A DNA stretch of 64,000 nt from Adenophora triphylla var. japonica (GCA_022495995.1 JAFEMH010002494.1:248001-312000), one strand, 5' to 3'. Positions 41,307 to 54,500 are shown, counted from the first letter of the stretch. Numbers and translations: made by a program. Notes: generated by a model not told the origin, from the sequence alone.

Positions 41307-43690
41307 GCCCCATTGTGGACTTCGTTCATGAGCTTGTTTGCCTCTTCCTGGTTGATGCAGCGTAGGAGTGGTCCATGGTAGCGTTTCTTGTATAGCATGT
41401 CCCCAAGGATGACGAAGTGAGAGGCGAGGCGTTTTAGGGCCATGATGCTCTTGGTTTTGACCCCTCCTGTGTGTGGGTCTTCCTTGTTCATGAAGGTAGT
41501 TTCCCCGTTCTTGAGGTATTGGAAGATCTGATTATACCATGGCTCATTGATGGGCTTAGGTTCGAGTTCGATCTCACAACAGTAGGCAGGAATTTCCTTT
41601 CGTCCGACTTTGAAGGGTTTGATTGCTTTTCCTTCAGGGATTTCCACAAGTGAAGCCAAGGTGGCTAAGGCATCTGCAAACCTGTTTCGGTCTCTTGGCA
41701 AGTAGTGGAAGGTGACCTCTTCGAATTGTGTGATGAGGTCCTCCATGCAGGCATGGTATTTTTGCAAGCCTGGGTCTATGGTTTTCCACTTGTTGGAGAC
41801 TTGGTTGATGATCAGGGCTGAGTCCCCATAAACTTCGAGTTTCTGGACATTCCTCTCGAGTGCGGCTTGTAGTCCGGCAGCACAGGCTTCATATTCGGCG
41901 GCATTGTTGGTTACCTCGAAATTGAGCTTTATGGCGATTGGGGTGTGCTCGTCCTTGGGATCGACCAAGAGCATACCAATGCCGTTTCCTTTTTTGTTGG
42001 CTGCTCCATCGAAGAACAGTTGCCATCGATTTTCGCCTTCGAGTGCAAAGATTCCCTCGTCTGGAAATTGTGGTTCGGGGCCTCGAGCTTCGTCGGTTGG
42101 GAAGTCAGCCAGTTGTTCAGCCATTGCCCGTCCCTTGATTGACTTTTGGTTCACGTACTTGATGTCAAATTCCGCTAGGAAGAAAGACCATTTGGCGAGC
42201 CTCATTGACAGAGATGGTTTGTCGAAGAGGTATTTGACTGGGTCCATTTTGGAAACCAAGTGTACCGTGTGCGACTGCATGTAGTGCCGTAATTTTTCGA
42301 CAACCCATACCAGAGCTGCGCAGGTTTTCTCGAGGGCTGAGTAGTTGAGTTTGCTGCCTTGAAACTTTCGACTGACGAAGTAGATGGTGTTCTCGACTCG
42401 TGACTCTTTCTTTTCTTGACAGAGCATGGCTCCAACCGCGGTGTCGGTCACAGTTAGGTATAGCAACAAAGGCTTCTCCTCGTGGGGTGGATAGAGAATA
42501 GGAGGACTCACATGGTACGCCTTTATTTCCTCAAAGGCATCTTGGCATTCTGAGTTCCATTCGATGTCGGCGTTCTTCTTCATCAGTTTGAAGATTGGCT
42601 CGCACATGGAGGTCAATTGGTTGACGAAGCGGCTGATATACTGCAGGCGGCCCATGAAGCTTTTCACCTCTGTCTGAGTTTGCGGTGGTCTCATTTCGAT
42701 GATGGCCTTGATCTTTTGAGTATCAACCTCGATGCCTCTCTCGGTGACCATGTATCCCAAGACCTTGCCTCGGATAACCCCAAATGTGCATTTGGCAGGG
42801 TTTAGCCTCATTGAGTGTTTTCGGAGGCGATTGAAGAATTTTCTCAGGTCTGTGAGGTGTTGTCCGTCTGATCCCTTTGAGTGGATGATCATGTCATCGA
42901 CGTACACTTCGATCTCTTTGTGGATCATATCGTGGAAGAGGGCGGTTGCTGCCCGTTGATAGGTAGCCCCAGCGTTCTTTAGTCCGAACGGCATCACCGT
43001 AGCAAGAGGTTCCCAGGGGGTTGTGAAAGCTGTCTTTTCTTGGTCTTCTTCGGCCATCTTGATTTGATTGTATCCGGCAAACCCGTCCACGAAGGACTTG
43101 ACTTCGAAATTGGCTGTAGTGTCCACCAACATGTCGATGTTGGGTAGTGGAAAATCGTCCTTGGGACTTGCTTTGTTGAGATCTCGGAAGTCCACGCAGC
43201 AACGCACTTTTCCATTGGCCTTGGTGACCGTGACGATATTGGAGAGCCATGTGGGGTACTCGATTACCCTGATGAAGCCGACGCGGAGCATTTTTTCAAT
43301 CTCTTCTTTGACTTGTAAAGAACATTCTGGCTTGATTCGGAGTAGCTTTTGCTTGATGGGCTTAGCCTCGGGATTCAAGGGAATCCGGTGTTCTACAATG
43401 TTTGGATCTAATCCAGGCATGTCTTGGTAAGACCAAGCGAACACGTCCACGAATTCTTTGAGCAGTGTAGTCAATGTGTCTTGCTCTGTGCCGGTGAAGA
43501 AACTTCCGATTTGCGTCTCTTTTGGCTCTTCAGCAGTTCCCAAATTCACTTTGGTTAAAACCTCCTCGGCAGCTTGGGCCCGGTTTTTCTCTCGTTTGAC
43601 AACATGCTTAAAGATGTGCTTAATGTATTGTTCGTTTAATGTGTCTGCTTCTTTACCAAGTGAATCGTTATTAACTGTTTGTGTGTTATG
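41141..43690 (-). CDS. Tat-2 pol: reverse transcriptase, RNase H and second (aRNH-type) RNase H
   Basis: A long open frame, genuine from about 43690. Reverse transcriptase: FIRVIEYPTWLSNIVTVTKA, CCVDFRDLNKASPKDDFPLP, MPFGLKNAGATYQRA and the catalytic YVDD in EVYVDDMIIHSK. A first RNase H follows (LLLYLTVTDTAVGAMLCQE, FVSRKFQGSKLNYSALEK), then a second one with WQLFFDGAANKKGNGIGMLL, NNAAEYEACAAGLQAALE, EVYGDSALIINQVS and RNRFADALATLAS, the archaeal/plant-like type whose presence marks the Tat lineage. The end carries the integrase zinc-binding part (RALMQIILRMGYYWISMEAD, CIHFVRS). The frame's first ~50 residues (43843-43691) look out of frame. Confidence 0.93.
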   Translation of the reverse strand, partial: HNTQTVNNDSLGKEADTLNEQYIKHIFKHVVKREKNRAQAAEEVLTKVNLGTAEEPKETQIGSFFTGTEQDTLTTLLKEFVDVFAWSYQDMPGLDPNIVEHRIPLNPEAKPIKQKLLRIKPECSLQVKEEIEKMLRVGFIRVIEYPTWLSNIVTVTKANGKVRCCVDFRDLNKASPKDDFPLPNIDMLVDTTANFEVKSFVDGFAGYNQIKMAEEDQEKTAFTTPWEPLATVMPFGLKNAGATYQRAATALFHDMIHKEIEVYVDDMIIHSKGSDGQHLTDLRKFFNRLRKHSMRLNPAKCTFGVIRGKVLGYMVTERGIEVDTQKIKAIIEMRPPQTQTEVKSFMGRLQYISRFVNQLTSMCEPIFKLMKKNADIEWNSECQDAFEEIKAYHVSPPILYPPHEEKPLLLYLTVTDTAVGAMLCQEKKESRVENTIYFVSRKFQGSKLNYSALEKTCAALVWVVEKLRHYMQSHTVHLVSKMDPVKYLFDKPSLSMRLAKWSFFLAEFDIKYVNQKSIKGRAMAEQLADFPTDEARGPEPQFPDEGIFALEGENRWQLFFDGAANKKGNGIGMLLVDPKDEHTPIAIKLNFEVTNNAAEYEACAAGLQAALERNVQKLEVYGDSALIINQVSNKWKTIDPGLQKYHACMEDLITQFEEVTFHYLPRDRNRFADALATLASLVEIPEGKAIKPFKVGRKEIPAYCCEIELEPKPINEPWYNQIFQYLKNGETTFMNKEDPHTGGVKTKSIMALKRLASHFVILGDMLYKKRYHGPLLRCINQEEANKLMNEVHNGACGPHMNARALMQIILRMGYYWISMEADCIHFVRSWTSVNGSPISIIYLLTISTA

Positions 43691-43896
43691 CATTGAGAGG
43701 ATACTCGGAAAGATCGAAGCATTCATTAAGAGCATACGGGAATACATTATTGGCAATGAGTTCGTAATCTTCTGGCGTGAGGCCATCAGATGACTCGAGA
43801 GACTCAAATTCAAAGATAATGGACTCAGGATGAGTTTTGACACTGGACTCTAGGACTCGAGGGGTCAGACCAAGTTGTTCGATCATGTCCTTTTTG

Positions 43897-44760
43897 CTAG
43901 CTGTGGGTCAGGAGAAGGTGGCCCAGGTTATTGAGTGGCAATGAGCTTGATAGTAGGTGGGGCTTGAAGGGCTTTATGTCACCATTCCCAATCATTGCTA
44001 TCACAGAGTTATCAGAAACAAAATCGATCAGATCTGGCATCTCGAATTCTTCTTTGAAGAGCAGGTGGAGCAGTGGCTCGTCCCAAGCATCGTCTGCGGA
44101 GTCTTTTGCTTTTGCCTTGGGCATTACTAGCTCGAATGCAGACTCGTCCCGCTTGTTGAAGGCAGGAGTGTTGACAGAGAGTTTTTCGAGTTCTTCTGCC
44201 ACAGAGGGGGTTTTCCCGAACCAAAATTCGTTGTGAATAGTGGTGGTCCTGGGTCCCGATAGAGGCGGTGTGTCGAGAAATGCTCTTCGGACGGGATTTG
44301 GCTTGAGGCCTCTGAATCTTGCCAGGTTCTGCTGGAGCTTGTCCATGGTTGTCGGCCAGCTTTGTTTGGCGCTGATCAGCTCTGTTCCCCTTCCTGGATC
44401 CTCTTCCAAGTTGCCGGCCTTCTTTGTGAAGTACTTGGTCATGTCGAAGCTGTAAGGACGAAGATCGGAGATTGCGTGCAAGCCTCTTTTGTTATCTGCG
44501 GAGCGTTTTCGTGCAGCTCGCTTGTCCTTCGCAATGTGTTCGGGAGTAGGAGAGTATCCCAAGCCATGGAGAGTATTCTGTTCTTTGATATGGATGATTT
44601 GTTGGGTACCCTGATGGCGTTTTCCCAAACCGAGCCCCGGGATGTAGTTCATGTGCTTCATCATTTTCATCGGGGGAGGGATCTTGTCCCAAATCAAAGG
44701 CAAGTCTATGTGGCACACCTGGACTTTTGGGCTTTCAATGGTGAACCCTGTTAACATCAT
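43897..44760 (-). CDS. Tat-2 protease-RT linker with G-patch motif
   Basis: Open frame with MKMMKHMNYIPGLGLGKRHQG, a G-patch-like motif (M..M.Y.PGxGLGK..QG) common between protease and reverse transcriptase in Tat elements. It continues with TLHGLGYSPTPEHI, a basic KDKRAARKRSADNKRGL stretch and an acidic C-terminus (DDAWDEPLLHLLFKEEFE). Two frame changes near 43900 and 43690 separate it from the RT frame. Confidence 0.75.
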   Translation of the reverse strand: MMLTGFTIESPKVQVCHIDLPLIWDKIPPPMKMMKHMNYIPGLGLGKRHQGTQQIIHIKEQNTLHGLGYSPTPEHIAKDKRAARKRSADNKRGLHAISDLRPYSFDMTKYFTKKAGNLEEDPGRGTELISAKQSWPTTMDKLQQNLARFRGLKPNPVRRAFLDTPPLSGPRTTTIHNEFWFGKTPSVAEELEKLSVNTPAFNKRDESAFELVMPKAKAKDSADDAWDEPLLHLLFKEEFEMPDLIDFVSDNSVIAMIGNGDIKPFKPHLLSSSLPLNNLGHLLLTHS

Positions 44761-44783
44761 GCCATCATCGTCGTGTTTGATCT

Positions 44784-45571
44784 CTAAGACCGGGCGCCGT
44801 TTGTGTCAGTCCTTTCGGTGACTACGCTATCACCGTAGATGATGGTTAGATCTGTTCCTTGGACGAACTTTACACACTGATGGAGAGTAGATGCCACTCC
44901 GTTGATCTGGTGTAGCCAAGGGCATCCCAAAATGGCAGTGAATGTGATCGGGATGTCGATGACTTGGAAATCCGTCGGGACCATTTGTTTTCCGAACCAT
45001 AGGTTCAAAGTGGCTATTCCCAAGACTGGGCGGGACGTTGAGTCGTATGCCTTGATTGCACTGAGTTGAGGGCTTTAGATCGATCACTTTGATCCCTAGC
45101 GAGATCCATCATTTTGGATGGCGGGACGTTCATGGATGATCCCCCATCTACCAAAACCCGTGGGAGACGACGCTCGTCCGGTTGGGTGTGATGTAGAGTG
45201 GCTCATTATGGTCGGCCCCAAATTTTGGAAGGTCGAGCTCGTGAAAGTGATGATATTCTTTGTAATTAATGTTGCCAATCATACGGCTGCTTCATCGGGT
45301 GTCACTTAGTGATGGGAACCATGAAGTGCAGGCCGAGGCTTTCTTCCAACTTGAGCTTGTGCGGGTAAGATGAAGTGAGTAAGGACCAGAGCGAGATGTT
45401 AGCCTGAGTGCGCTTGAGCTGTGTTAAGATAGGATCCTCAGCCTTTGGGTCCAAGGTTTTAGCTTCTTTGGCGTAGGGCCCCTTTTCAGTTCGTGGCTCG
45501 GGTATGCGCGGCCTTTTGTCTGTCCGTGGAGGATTCATTGGGATTTGGCCGGAACGTGTCGGAACATTCAC
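44784..45571 (-). pseudogene. Tat-2 protease region, frames broken
   Basis: Near 45129-45165 the minus strand reads LPRVLVDGGSSMNV, the DGGS-type aspartic protease active site of Tat elements. A later frame (45023-44784) reads FQVIDIPITFTAILGCPWLHQINGVASTLHQCVKFV, the usual protease C-terminal half. Upstream, 45571-45302 gives DPILTQLKRTQANISLWSLL, the region before the protease. Several frameshifts. Confidence 0.8.
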
Positions 45572-45599
45572 TTCTGGACTTATGGCTTTGCTTGTCTCT

Positions 45600-46510
45600 C
45601 CTATTTACGTAGTGGGAGGACCACGATTAGCGTAAGGCCGGAGCGCATTTCAATTCGTTCACTGACATAGCTTTTCTTGAAGCATCAATAGTGGCTTTGA
45701 GGTCTTCCCAAGACGGGGTTGGATTATACGGACCTTCGGGCCTTCGGTGGTGGTGCGGAGCTCGTCCCGGGCTGATCATGGAGCGAGACGTTGCCAAGGC
45801 CTTGTGCGAGCTAGGCTTCTTTGGAGTAGATGACATAGTAGTCAAACTTTCTGAGGGTTCTCGAGGGTTCCGGTTGTGGGATCACCGGATTCATACCTCT
45901 TTTTCAGGTTTTGTTGAGAAGATGGCTTCTTCTTTCTTCGAGGACGGCCTCGTTCATTTCATTACGGAATTCCATTTCCGGACAAGCACTTTCTGTCCTT
46001 GAGCGTCCCACCGAGATGTGTCCGTTGTTCGGCGGTGGTACCGGGACCTCGGGAGGCTGAATGGGCGAGGCTTTCCCCCGGAGGGTCACTGGCCTTATGT
46101 CATAAGCTTGCATGGTTCGTACGAGGGTAACGAGGTTGACTTACGGGAGACAATGAGAGGCGTTAGAAGGCTGCGGGGAGCAGTCATGGCTCTGGAAGCC
46201 CCAGGTAGTTGGGTGGCTAATGTCCTGAAATGGTGCATAGCATCTTCGATCCAGGCTTGTTGTTCACCTTGGCGTTTCTCAATAGCCATGAGGACCTGCC
46301 AAACTTCTTCCAATGTTGGGAAATTTCTCGGGGGTAAGGTCCCATTCTCATCGTTGTTATCCACTGACTTGGCCATGGGGAATTGACAGACTGTCCTGGT
46401 GATAGAGCTGGGAAGAAAGTTGGACCTTGCGGCTTTGACATGGGGAGACGGGTTCCCGGGTACTCTCAATCACTCTCTGTTTGCTGGAGGGGGTGACGGG
46501 CAAGGTTTAG
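45600..46510 (-). pseudogene. Tat-2 gag remnant, core missing
   Basis: Frames such as NFPTLEEVWQVLMAIEKRQGEQQAWIEDAMHHFR (46469-46095) and RPEGPYNPTPSWEDLKATIDASRKA (45845-45627) fit the gag N-terminus and later parts. The capsid core seen in Tat-1 (YDGTTDPMEH...) is absent, so the element has an internal gag deletion. Confidence 0.6.
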
Positions 46511-47690
46511 ACACAGGAATGGCCTCACGGGATAAAAGGGGGAAAGCTCACGTGGCATGCGGTTTCCGTTTCTTTTATTTATGATTTTTTCTGTTGTTTT
46601 AATTTACTTAAAACGTGTTTTCTCATAGTCCTAGGTAGGTTGGAAAAGATTGCTCTTCTTTTCGCAACTATGCTAGATCCTGGGTCGATGGAGACCATCT
46701 GTGCGGCTATAAGCCCCTCGTTTTGCACCTGTATTTCGACATCCCAGGGTGGACAGCCCCGGGCGAGGGTCCTATAGAGCAAGCGGTTTCCACCGGCCTA
46801 AAAGAAAAATCGAACCTAAGGACCGAGCCTGTCATGTTCGTTTTGATGCGTTAGCCATATGAATAGTGAACCGAGCCGGCCTGGAGTCAAGATCGGAGTC
46901 AAGAGTTCGGCATGACCTCTCTTTACCTTGCTTGCGCAAGGGATACGTGACGTTAGGCGTTGGCCGGGTCATATCGTCATGGGCGACGTATCAAAGGCTT
47001 GATGACATGGTGTCATGTGAGCATGGATGTATATCAGGACGGAACATCGTGCAGGTGTAGCGGAAATCAAGATCAGGTCAAGATTTTAGCATGACCTTTC
47101 ATCGCTTTGCTTGCGCAAGGGATCTTGAGTTCCCAACCTTGACTCAGAAAATGGCCGGCATGGGATATGTATCCAGGCTTGTATGACACGGACTTGGTAA
47201 AAACCAACCGAGTCTGGACAGAGTGTGACTCAAGACTCAAACATGCAGGGTTGACGCTTGGCTAGGATGGGATGTTTGGAATGATCCCGTGCGCATCCAA
47301 GAGGCCTAGGAAGACCAAACGGACTGCAACTGAGACCACTCCGGGTTAAGGGTTGTAGTGTGCAGTGTATCCGAGGCAGCAATGCGCGTAGCGTGCGGTG
47401 TAACCGAGGCAGCAGTGTGAGTAGTGTGCGGTGTAACCGAGGCAGCAGTGCGCGTAGTGTGCGGTCTCTAAAATTCTTTTACGAGTAAAACGAAGTTTTT
47501 GAAGAATTTTAAATGTATGCACAGATGTATATTGATGCATGTTTTTGTATTTTTATTTTTTTGTAAAATAAAAAGTAAAAGCACGTGCACACACACACAC
47601 AGTTAAAGAAAGGGGTAAAATGAAAGTTTAACCCTCATCATCGTTTTAAAAATATTTTGTTTTGTTTAAAAAGATTTTAAAACAAAAAGT
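46511..47690. other. Tat-2 5' leader region
   Basis: Non-coding. Contains a partly repeated word tgcttgcgcaagggat (near 46930 and 47108), a 34-bp-type tandem repeat (47357-47465) and a CA microsatellite near 47585-47601. Confidence 0.7.
47357..47465. repeat. About 34-bp tandem repeat in the Tat-2 leader
   Basis: tgtgcggtgtaaccgaggcagcagtg-type unit in three copies. Minus-strand frames here (AHYAHCCLGYT...) are repeat translations. Confidence 0.85.
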
Positions 47691-48917
47691 CCCCAGCGGA
47701 GTCGCCAACTGAAATTACCCGGGATCCGTGCATCCCGCGCATCTCGCATTCGCGCGTCGCTGTTTTCGGGGAATGTTCGCCCGGATCCGAGAGGCAGCGC
47801 GTTCGCGCCCCGGCATCTGGCTTTTATTCTCGCTTTGCAGCGTTTTCGGTTGGAGGTGTCTCGCCGCGTTTTGCCTTTTAGAGTCGCCACGCCGTTTTTA
47901 TTATTAAGCCAAAACATTGAAAAAGGGCATCAGTTTAAAATAATAATAAACTGTTTTTGTGTGATGAGATTTTGAGTTCGGAGGTCAAATGACTCCTCGG
48001 GAAGAGAATATTAGAATCTTAGAGCTCACCCGAGTCGCCTCGTAAAAACGAGTCTTTCGGATACCCCTAATATTCTTTAAATGTTGTGTGTGTGTGTGCT
48101 TTTAAAAATGCATGATGTGTCAGATGTCTACATTGTACACTGCGTATTGAAATGTATTGAAATAGTAATGGAAGGAAGCCTTACCAATGTTGGTTCGTGT
48201 CTGTCTTCCGCTGGGGAATAGTGTTTGAGGATGGAATGATGTTCCGGCACGGATCGGGATTGCTTCGGGAGGGGCTGGTTGTCTGCGGACAGAGTTTCGG
48301 CGTGAGTTGAGATTGTAGGCTGCGTTCGGGCAGAGGTTCGACGTGCGTTGGGATCGCAGGGATCACTCGGGCAGAGGTTCGGCGTGCGTTGGGGTGGCAG
48401 GAGTCACTCGGGCATAGTTTCGGCGTGGTTTGGGATCGCCGGTTTGACTCGGAAAGAGCCGGGATGCCTCGGGAAAGACCAGGCAAGGCCTCGGAGTACC
48501 ACGAGGGGCCTCAGAGTACCTCGAGAGTGCCTCGGGGCAGCGCGGGAGCGTCGCGGGAGCGCTCGGAGAGGCTTCGGAGCACCACGAGGGGGCTCGGAAG
48601 GCCTCGGAAGGATTCGAAAGGGGTCGGGATTGCCCCGAAGGGTCTTAGAGGGGAGCCTGAAGGCTAAGGGAGGAAGAGAGAAGAGGGAGGTGTGAAAAAT
48701 GAGGGAGAGGGAGCCCTCTATTTATAGTAGGAGAAAATTGCAAAGAGGTCCGTACGGACCTCCCATGTTATCCAGAATTTTGGTTTTCCTCGATTTGAGG
48801 GAATATGTGATGATGGTGAATATTCTGGAATTATGATGTCCCCTATGCAAAGAGGTCCGTACGGACCAACTTGGCATGCAAAGAGGTCCGTACGGACCAA
48901 CCATGCATGAGGGTAAT

Positions 48918-51564
48918 TGTGAGGACCCCGACCCGGAACCTACACGTGTCCCGAGTTGGAGCGTCCTCAAACTAACCCAATTTATCCTAAACTTTTAAAA
49001 ACTTTGATTTAACTTTCAAACGCTACACCATTTACATACCCATTTCAACAATAACTCTACTCCTTTCTACGCTGGGGGAAGAGTTGACCAACTCCGAAAG
49101 TAATAAATGATTTACAAAAAGATGTTGAATATAAAATAAGATTAAAGTTTATAAATACAAACCCTTTAAAAGAATTATATCAATACACAATTTCTACGCC
49201 AACCTATACGTACCCTGACAAACCCAAAATACCACATCCAACTCCTTTCCGCCCTTACTTGGCCGGTCCACCTGTCTCGGGATCTAAAAGCATTAAAGGG
49301 AGAGGGGTGAGAATAAATCTCAATGAGCTATTATGATATGCGGCAAGATGCCAAACAAGGTGCAACACATAGCATGGTAGCACAAAACACTTTATAAAAG
49401 CGGTAAACACCTTACGTTACCTCATTTTACCTTTTTCCCGTACGAACAATAAGTCGTACAACGTGGGAGTAAAACTCCACTCTTTGGTGAATTGCCTCCG
49501 GCACATTCACCTCTTATAGGTCTCATGCCCCGAGAGATCCATATAAGAAAGGATACCTATATTAGTGTATCCAACAATAATCTCGTCCCTCCTTACAACG
49601 ATCGCAACGGGCACATGTAAAGCTTTTTGGGTCAATACGGTCGTTAGCACGGCCCACCCCGTGGCCACAGAGTGGGGAAGGGTCACGGTATGATGTACCT
49701 TCAATCACTTATTGAACAAATCAATAATTGATTGGCATCCATCATACCCACCCGAACATAACACGCTCGAAGCACATGATAGTTACTTGAGATAATCCAC
49801 AAAACGGGATAATAATATAACAATACCAAATAATCCACAAAGGGGATAAACACCATGGCAACATGGTAAAATATACTCATGTTCAACCAACATCATAATG
49901 CAACATTTAAGTAATACACTATGCATAGTATCATCAACAAATATGAATGATAACAAATAAATCCACAATGGAATAACCATACAACTACATAGTAAACATA
50001 TCCACACATTGGGATAACATAACAACTTGTCAAATATTCCACACTTGGGGAGCCACATAACACTTGCCAAATAATCCACAAAGGGAATAAACAATATAGT
50101 CACATGGTAAAATAGAATATCTGGAAATGATCATTTCATATTTAGTTTATAAAACCAATTCCATTTGAGAGATCACCTAAAAATACTCAATTTGGACTCT
50201 TGAACCATCCAATTTCGAGTCCGTATGAATTAACTATGATTTATTCAATTTCCACTCAACTTCTAACGTACAATACTACCTGCTGTAACCAAATCAGATT
50301 TTTGGGACATAAGGATAACTTCTTTAGCTATGATACCATCACATTCAGAAAGTACTCAGAAAAACACCCAATTTAGACCCAAGAACCATCCAATTCCGAT
50401 TTAATATGATTAAGTTATGACCATCACAAGAATGCTAAACGCAGTGCAGTTCGGAATTGAAGTTAGGATTTCTGGGGTCTTGGGCGACCGCCCAAACCTC
50501 TTGGGCGACCGCCCAAGAGGGTTTTCAAGGAATTGTGAGTTTCTGCCGGCATGGGCGGCCGCTCAGCCCCCTTGGGCGACCGCCCAAGCCTCCTGCCAGC
50601 CCAAACTTAGGTTTTTAACCCCTTTAACCCTAGTTCTTCCTTCCCCTACCATTGATTATTCAAGAACACCCAAGAACACCTTCATTTCACCAAATCCCAA
50701 ACAAACATGTAAACTCCAAAACCAAGTAATATAGATTTAGATTCCTCACCACAAGAATTCCAACCCATCTCATTAACATATTTCAAGTTAAACTCTCTTA
50801 ATCCAACCAAACACATTTCCTTATACCCTTGATCAACTACTATGAACCAAGACATCATTCTCTAACATTAACCCATTTTCCCAAGCTCCAAGAAGGTTTC
50901 CAAGGTATCAAACAACCATTATAAAACAATCACAACATCAAATCATTCATGAGCATACAAAGAAGGGAAGTCATAATAACTCACCTTAGGATTTTAGGAT
51001 GAAAAGATGATCTTCAAAGCTTGATTGATTCCGCAAGTTTATCCAACTCCAAAACTACTCTTAGACTTGATTTTTGATGAAGAATGGCTTAGCTTCAATA
51101 AAAGGGTTTGAGAGCTTCCATGGCTTTTGAATGAAGAGGAGGTATGAAGAAAATGAAGAAGGAGGAAGAAGAGTGAGGAGTATGAGGGAGAGGGGAGGGG
51201 CCGGTCAAGGAGGGAGTGTGGGGGAGGCACTTGTCAAGCCTAGGAAGGAGTAAGACTAATTGGCCCCCCACCAAAATTAATCCTAAGGCTTTCACTCTTT
51301 TTCATTAAAATTAATCATTTATCCAAATAATTCATCCTACCCATTTACCTCCTTGCACTATTTATCATTTTTCCATTTTTTATTATTTCCCCAAATTTCT
51401 TTATTTAATATCCAATAAATTCTCAAAAGATTCTAATCTTACTACTCACCCAATTTATCTTACTTTAAAAATTTAAAGACATAATTGAACACATAAGTCA
51501 ACATAAATATTTGAAGCATATAATATAATATTTAAAATTAGTGCCTAGGGTTGGGGTCGTTACA
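48918..51564 (-). repeat. Del-2 LTR 1
   Basis: TG...CA. Carries GC-rich inverted words ttgggcgaccgcccaa near 50483, 50502 and 50571 in an AT-rich background. Several differences set it apart from LTRs 2 and 3 (for example ctaaaagcattaaaggg, cgcagtgcagttcgg). Confidence 0.9.
50478..50590. repeat. GC-rich inverted words in the Del-2 LTR
   Basis: Three ttgggcgaccgcccaa words (arms TTGGGCG/CGCCCAA around a two-base centre) plus a related gggcggccgct. Present in all three LTRs (about 56484-56596 and 62492-62604). Confidence 0.8.
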
Positions 51565-54500
51565 CTCACTCCCCCTTAAAGAAAATTCGTCCCGAATTTG
51601 ACTGTCACTTACCCTAAGGTTCAAATAGCAAGGGTTAACTTTCACACATTCTAACTTAACAATTTCAATTAGACTTCTCAAAGGCAGGATTCTACTATAC
51701 ATTTTCACAACTTAAATACTCTAAGACTTCAATTCCCAATCAGTCTCATCAATGCTATGATTCTTTCCAAGATTCAAATTTCCTTAATAATGTGATATAA
51801 CAACTCAATACGCCAAGAATACCATACCATTATCGCTAACCCGAACTTTCACGACCTCAAAGAAGTATTTTAAATGAAAAGTATTACACCTTATGTTTCC
51901 CAATACATTACGATATTACATTTAAAACTTCAATTACTCTATAAGTGCTCCAAGTCGATTACATAAGCAAAATCACCAACCCTTTCTAAAACTTCAAATG
52001 GATCAACAAATTTTGGCGCCAATCTACCTTAGGCCTTGCTTCTCTAATCTCAACCCAACAAATTAGAGATCGATATTTTCTTCCCTAACAACGCCTCATA
52101 CGGTTTTATCTCAAAGTTAGAATAATAACTGCTATCATACGCATCCAACCACTGGTAATCATACGACCTATCGACTACCAAAGTCCATTGTACATGCCCG
52201 TAGCATATCCTCAACAATACGTAATGATTCCTCAATTTTCACAAGGTTAAACTCAATAACATTCCTACATTCCAAAAGGACTTTCCCAAATGAGGTCTAT
52301 CCAATCCATTTAATACTAGGGGTTTATACAACTAAACGATCCCCTAACATATATGAGAACTTCATCAATAAACCTCTCATCAGGCTATATATATAACGAG
52401 GAGAAATACAATTCAACTTTCTATTATCACCATTCAATATTACAATTATATTCAGGACTAGTGACAATTCAATATTCAAATTGAATGGTTGGCCGCCCAC
52501 AACGGAGCCGATCCAACTCCAAAACAAAACCGAGTCTATTGTGACCGACACAATAATAACCCCACATTTATCAAATCATTTCTTGGACCAACACTTGAAT
52601 ACAGTTAATCATTATAGGGAAACTAGATTGCCTTTTTACTTGCTTCTGTATGAACTATATCTTTAAAATAACCAATCTTTCGAAAATTTACAACATCTTT
52701 CAAAATTCCAAGGATAGATAAAATGAGATCAAATGAGACTCGAATGGTTTATTTATTTAAAACTGTCCCATACCAGTTTTAATTAACTAAACCACTCACA
52801 CTCTTAAGAAATTTTCAAAAGATTGATAAGCTACCAAAAATAACTCGAGTGATTTAATTATTTACAACCGTCTCATACCAGTTGTAGATAGTTAAATTAC
52901 TCACAGATTTTAATGTACACAAAAACGGTTCACCGACCTTATTAAATCAATTATCCCCGAAGGGTACAAATGCGCACACCGAAGTTCAACACACACTTTC
53001 AATTGTTAAACACAATTAAACAATACCAACATAATATTCTTGTTTGGCCTCTATTTATATTATAGCCACCACTTATAATATTTATACTTAGTTAATTTCT
53101 CTATAAGAAAACACAATCTTGCCATACTATTTCTATTTCCGATAAATAACACTAAACAATCATTAAGCTTATAAACTAGGTAAATCATCCTCAATTCGAT
53201 AATTCCTCAAGTTGTATATTCAACACCTTTACTTAATTTGAATCATCTATTCCCTACCTTTAATATTGGTATTGTACTTAGCAACAACATATTGTAAAAC
53301 ATCTAGTTCCCAATCAAATACCATAATTTCTAAATCAGAGAATATAATTGGAACTCACATAGATCAATCATTCCCGAATTTCAATTAAACATTACAGTAT
53401 AATCTAACTTAACTCTCAATAACCATCAACAAACTCAAAATCCGTACAACGTTAATATCTTTCAAGCATCACACAAATCCCTCATATGATTCACGTAACT
53501 AAGTCGAACTATAGTATATAACCATCCTAAAGTATCCTGTCTCCCAATAAGATTCATCCTCATTTTCTCAACTAATGATAATCAATTCTCAAAACGAACC
53601 CTATACCTATTTCACCAATTTAAAGTTGACCCTATAAGTCACCAATAACTACGTCTATTATACTTCTTCACATTTACCCTTTTTACCTTTCCATGGCTAG
53701 TACACAATCCATAAATCAAAACGGTCATACTAGATATAAATGTTGTCTTAAGTATATCCTTAAAGCAATTTTCCACTGAAATTGTAACACTCCGAAAATT
53801 CAACTAATAACCATTGAGTATCCTACTAGTTTCTAAAATCATTCATACAAATCGTCAACAAGTGCTAACGAATACTTATTCTTCACAGTTACCTATTTAA
53901 GATTTCTATAACCCTTTGATTAACCACCAAGTATCATCTTTTCTAAATATAGTACCTTATAGCAACTCAAAATCTCAACATCCTGGTATGATATCTGATG
54001 AAAACCTAATTTGAAACTCACACCGAAAACACCACTTAGTCAACTAATAGCACACAAGGCAAAGATATATTAATTCCATAAGATCTCGTACTCGCGATAT
54101 TTATAACTCATATAATCCCACTTAGACTATCACCTTCAATACTAGTCTCATATATCTAATCTCCCCACTAGACACCAATGTAAGAATACTCACGCAAGTT
54201 ACACAACCATAAATCACTCTTAATTAGACCATATACCTATCCTCAACTAAGAGTTCACAAATTCATTTACTACCGTACATGAGATAATTCAAGGTTCCTT
54301 TAAATCAAAGATAACACACAACCCAAATAATCTTCACATTCCTTAGGCCATACTTTCGACATTTATGCATATATGATAAAATAGCAAATAATGACTCATC
54401 CGCCTCTACCACACACGGAGGCAAATCAAACATAGATAAGGAGACTCGCTTCTTGCGACAGTCCTCCTCAACACAACAACTACTCAAATAATTCAGGTTA

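Noticed and set aside
49701..50103. Minus-strand frames rich in Cys/Leu/Ile repeated in three places (also 55787-56107 and 61796-62116)
   Set aside because: They fall inside the Del-2 LTR and repeat only because the LTR does; hydrophobic composition follows AT-rich sequence.
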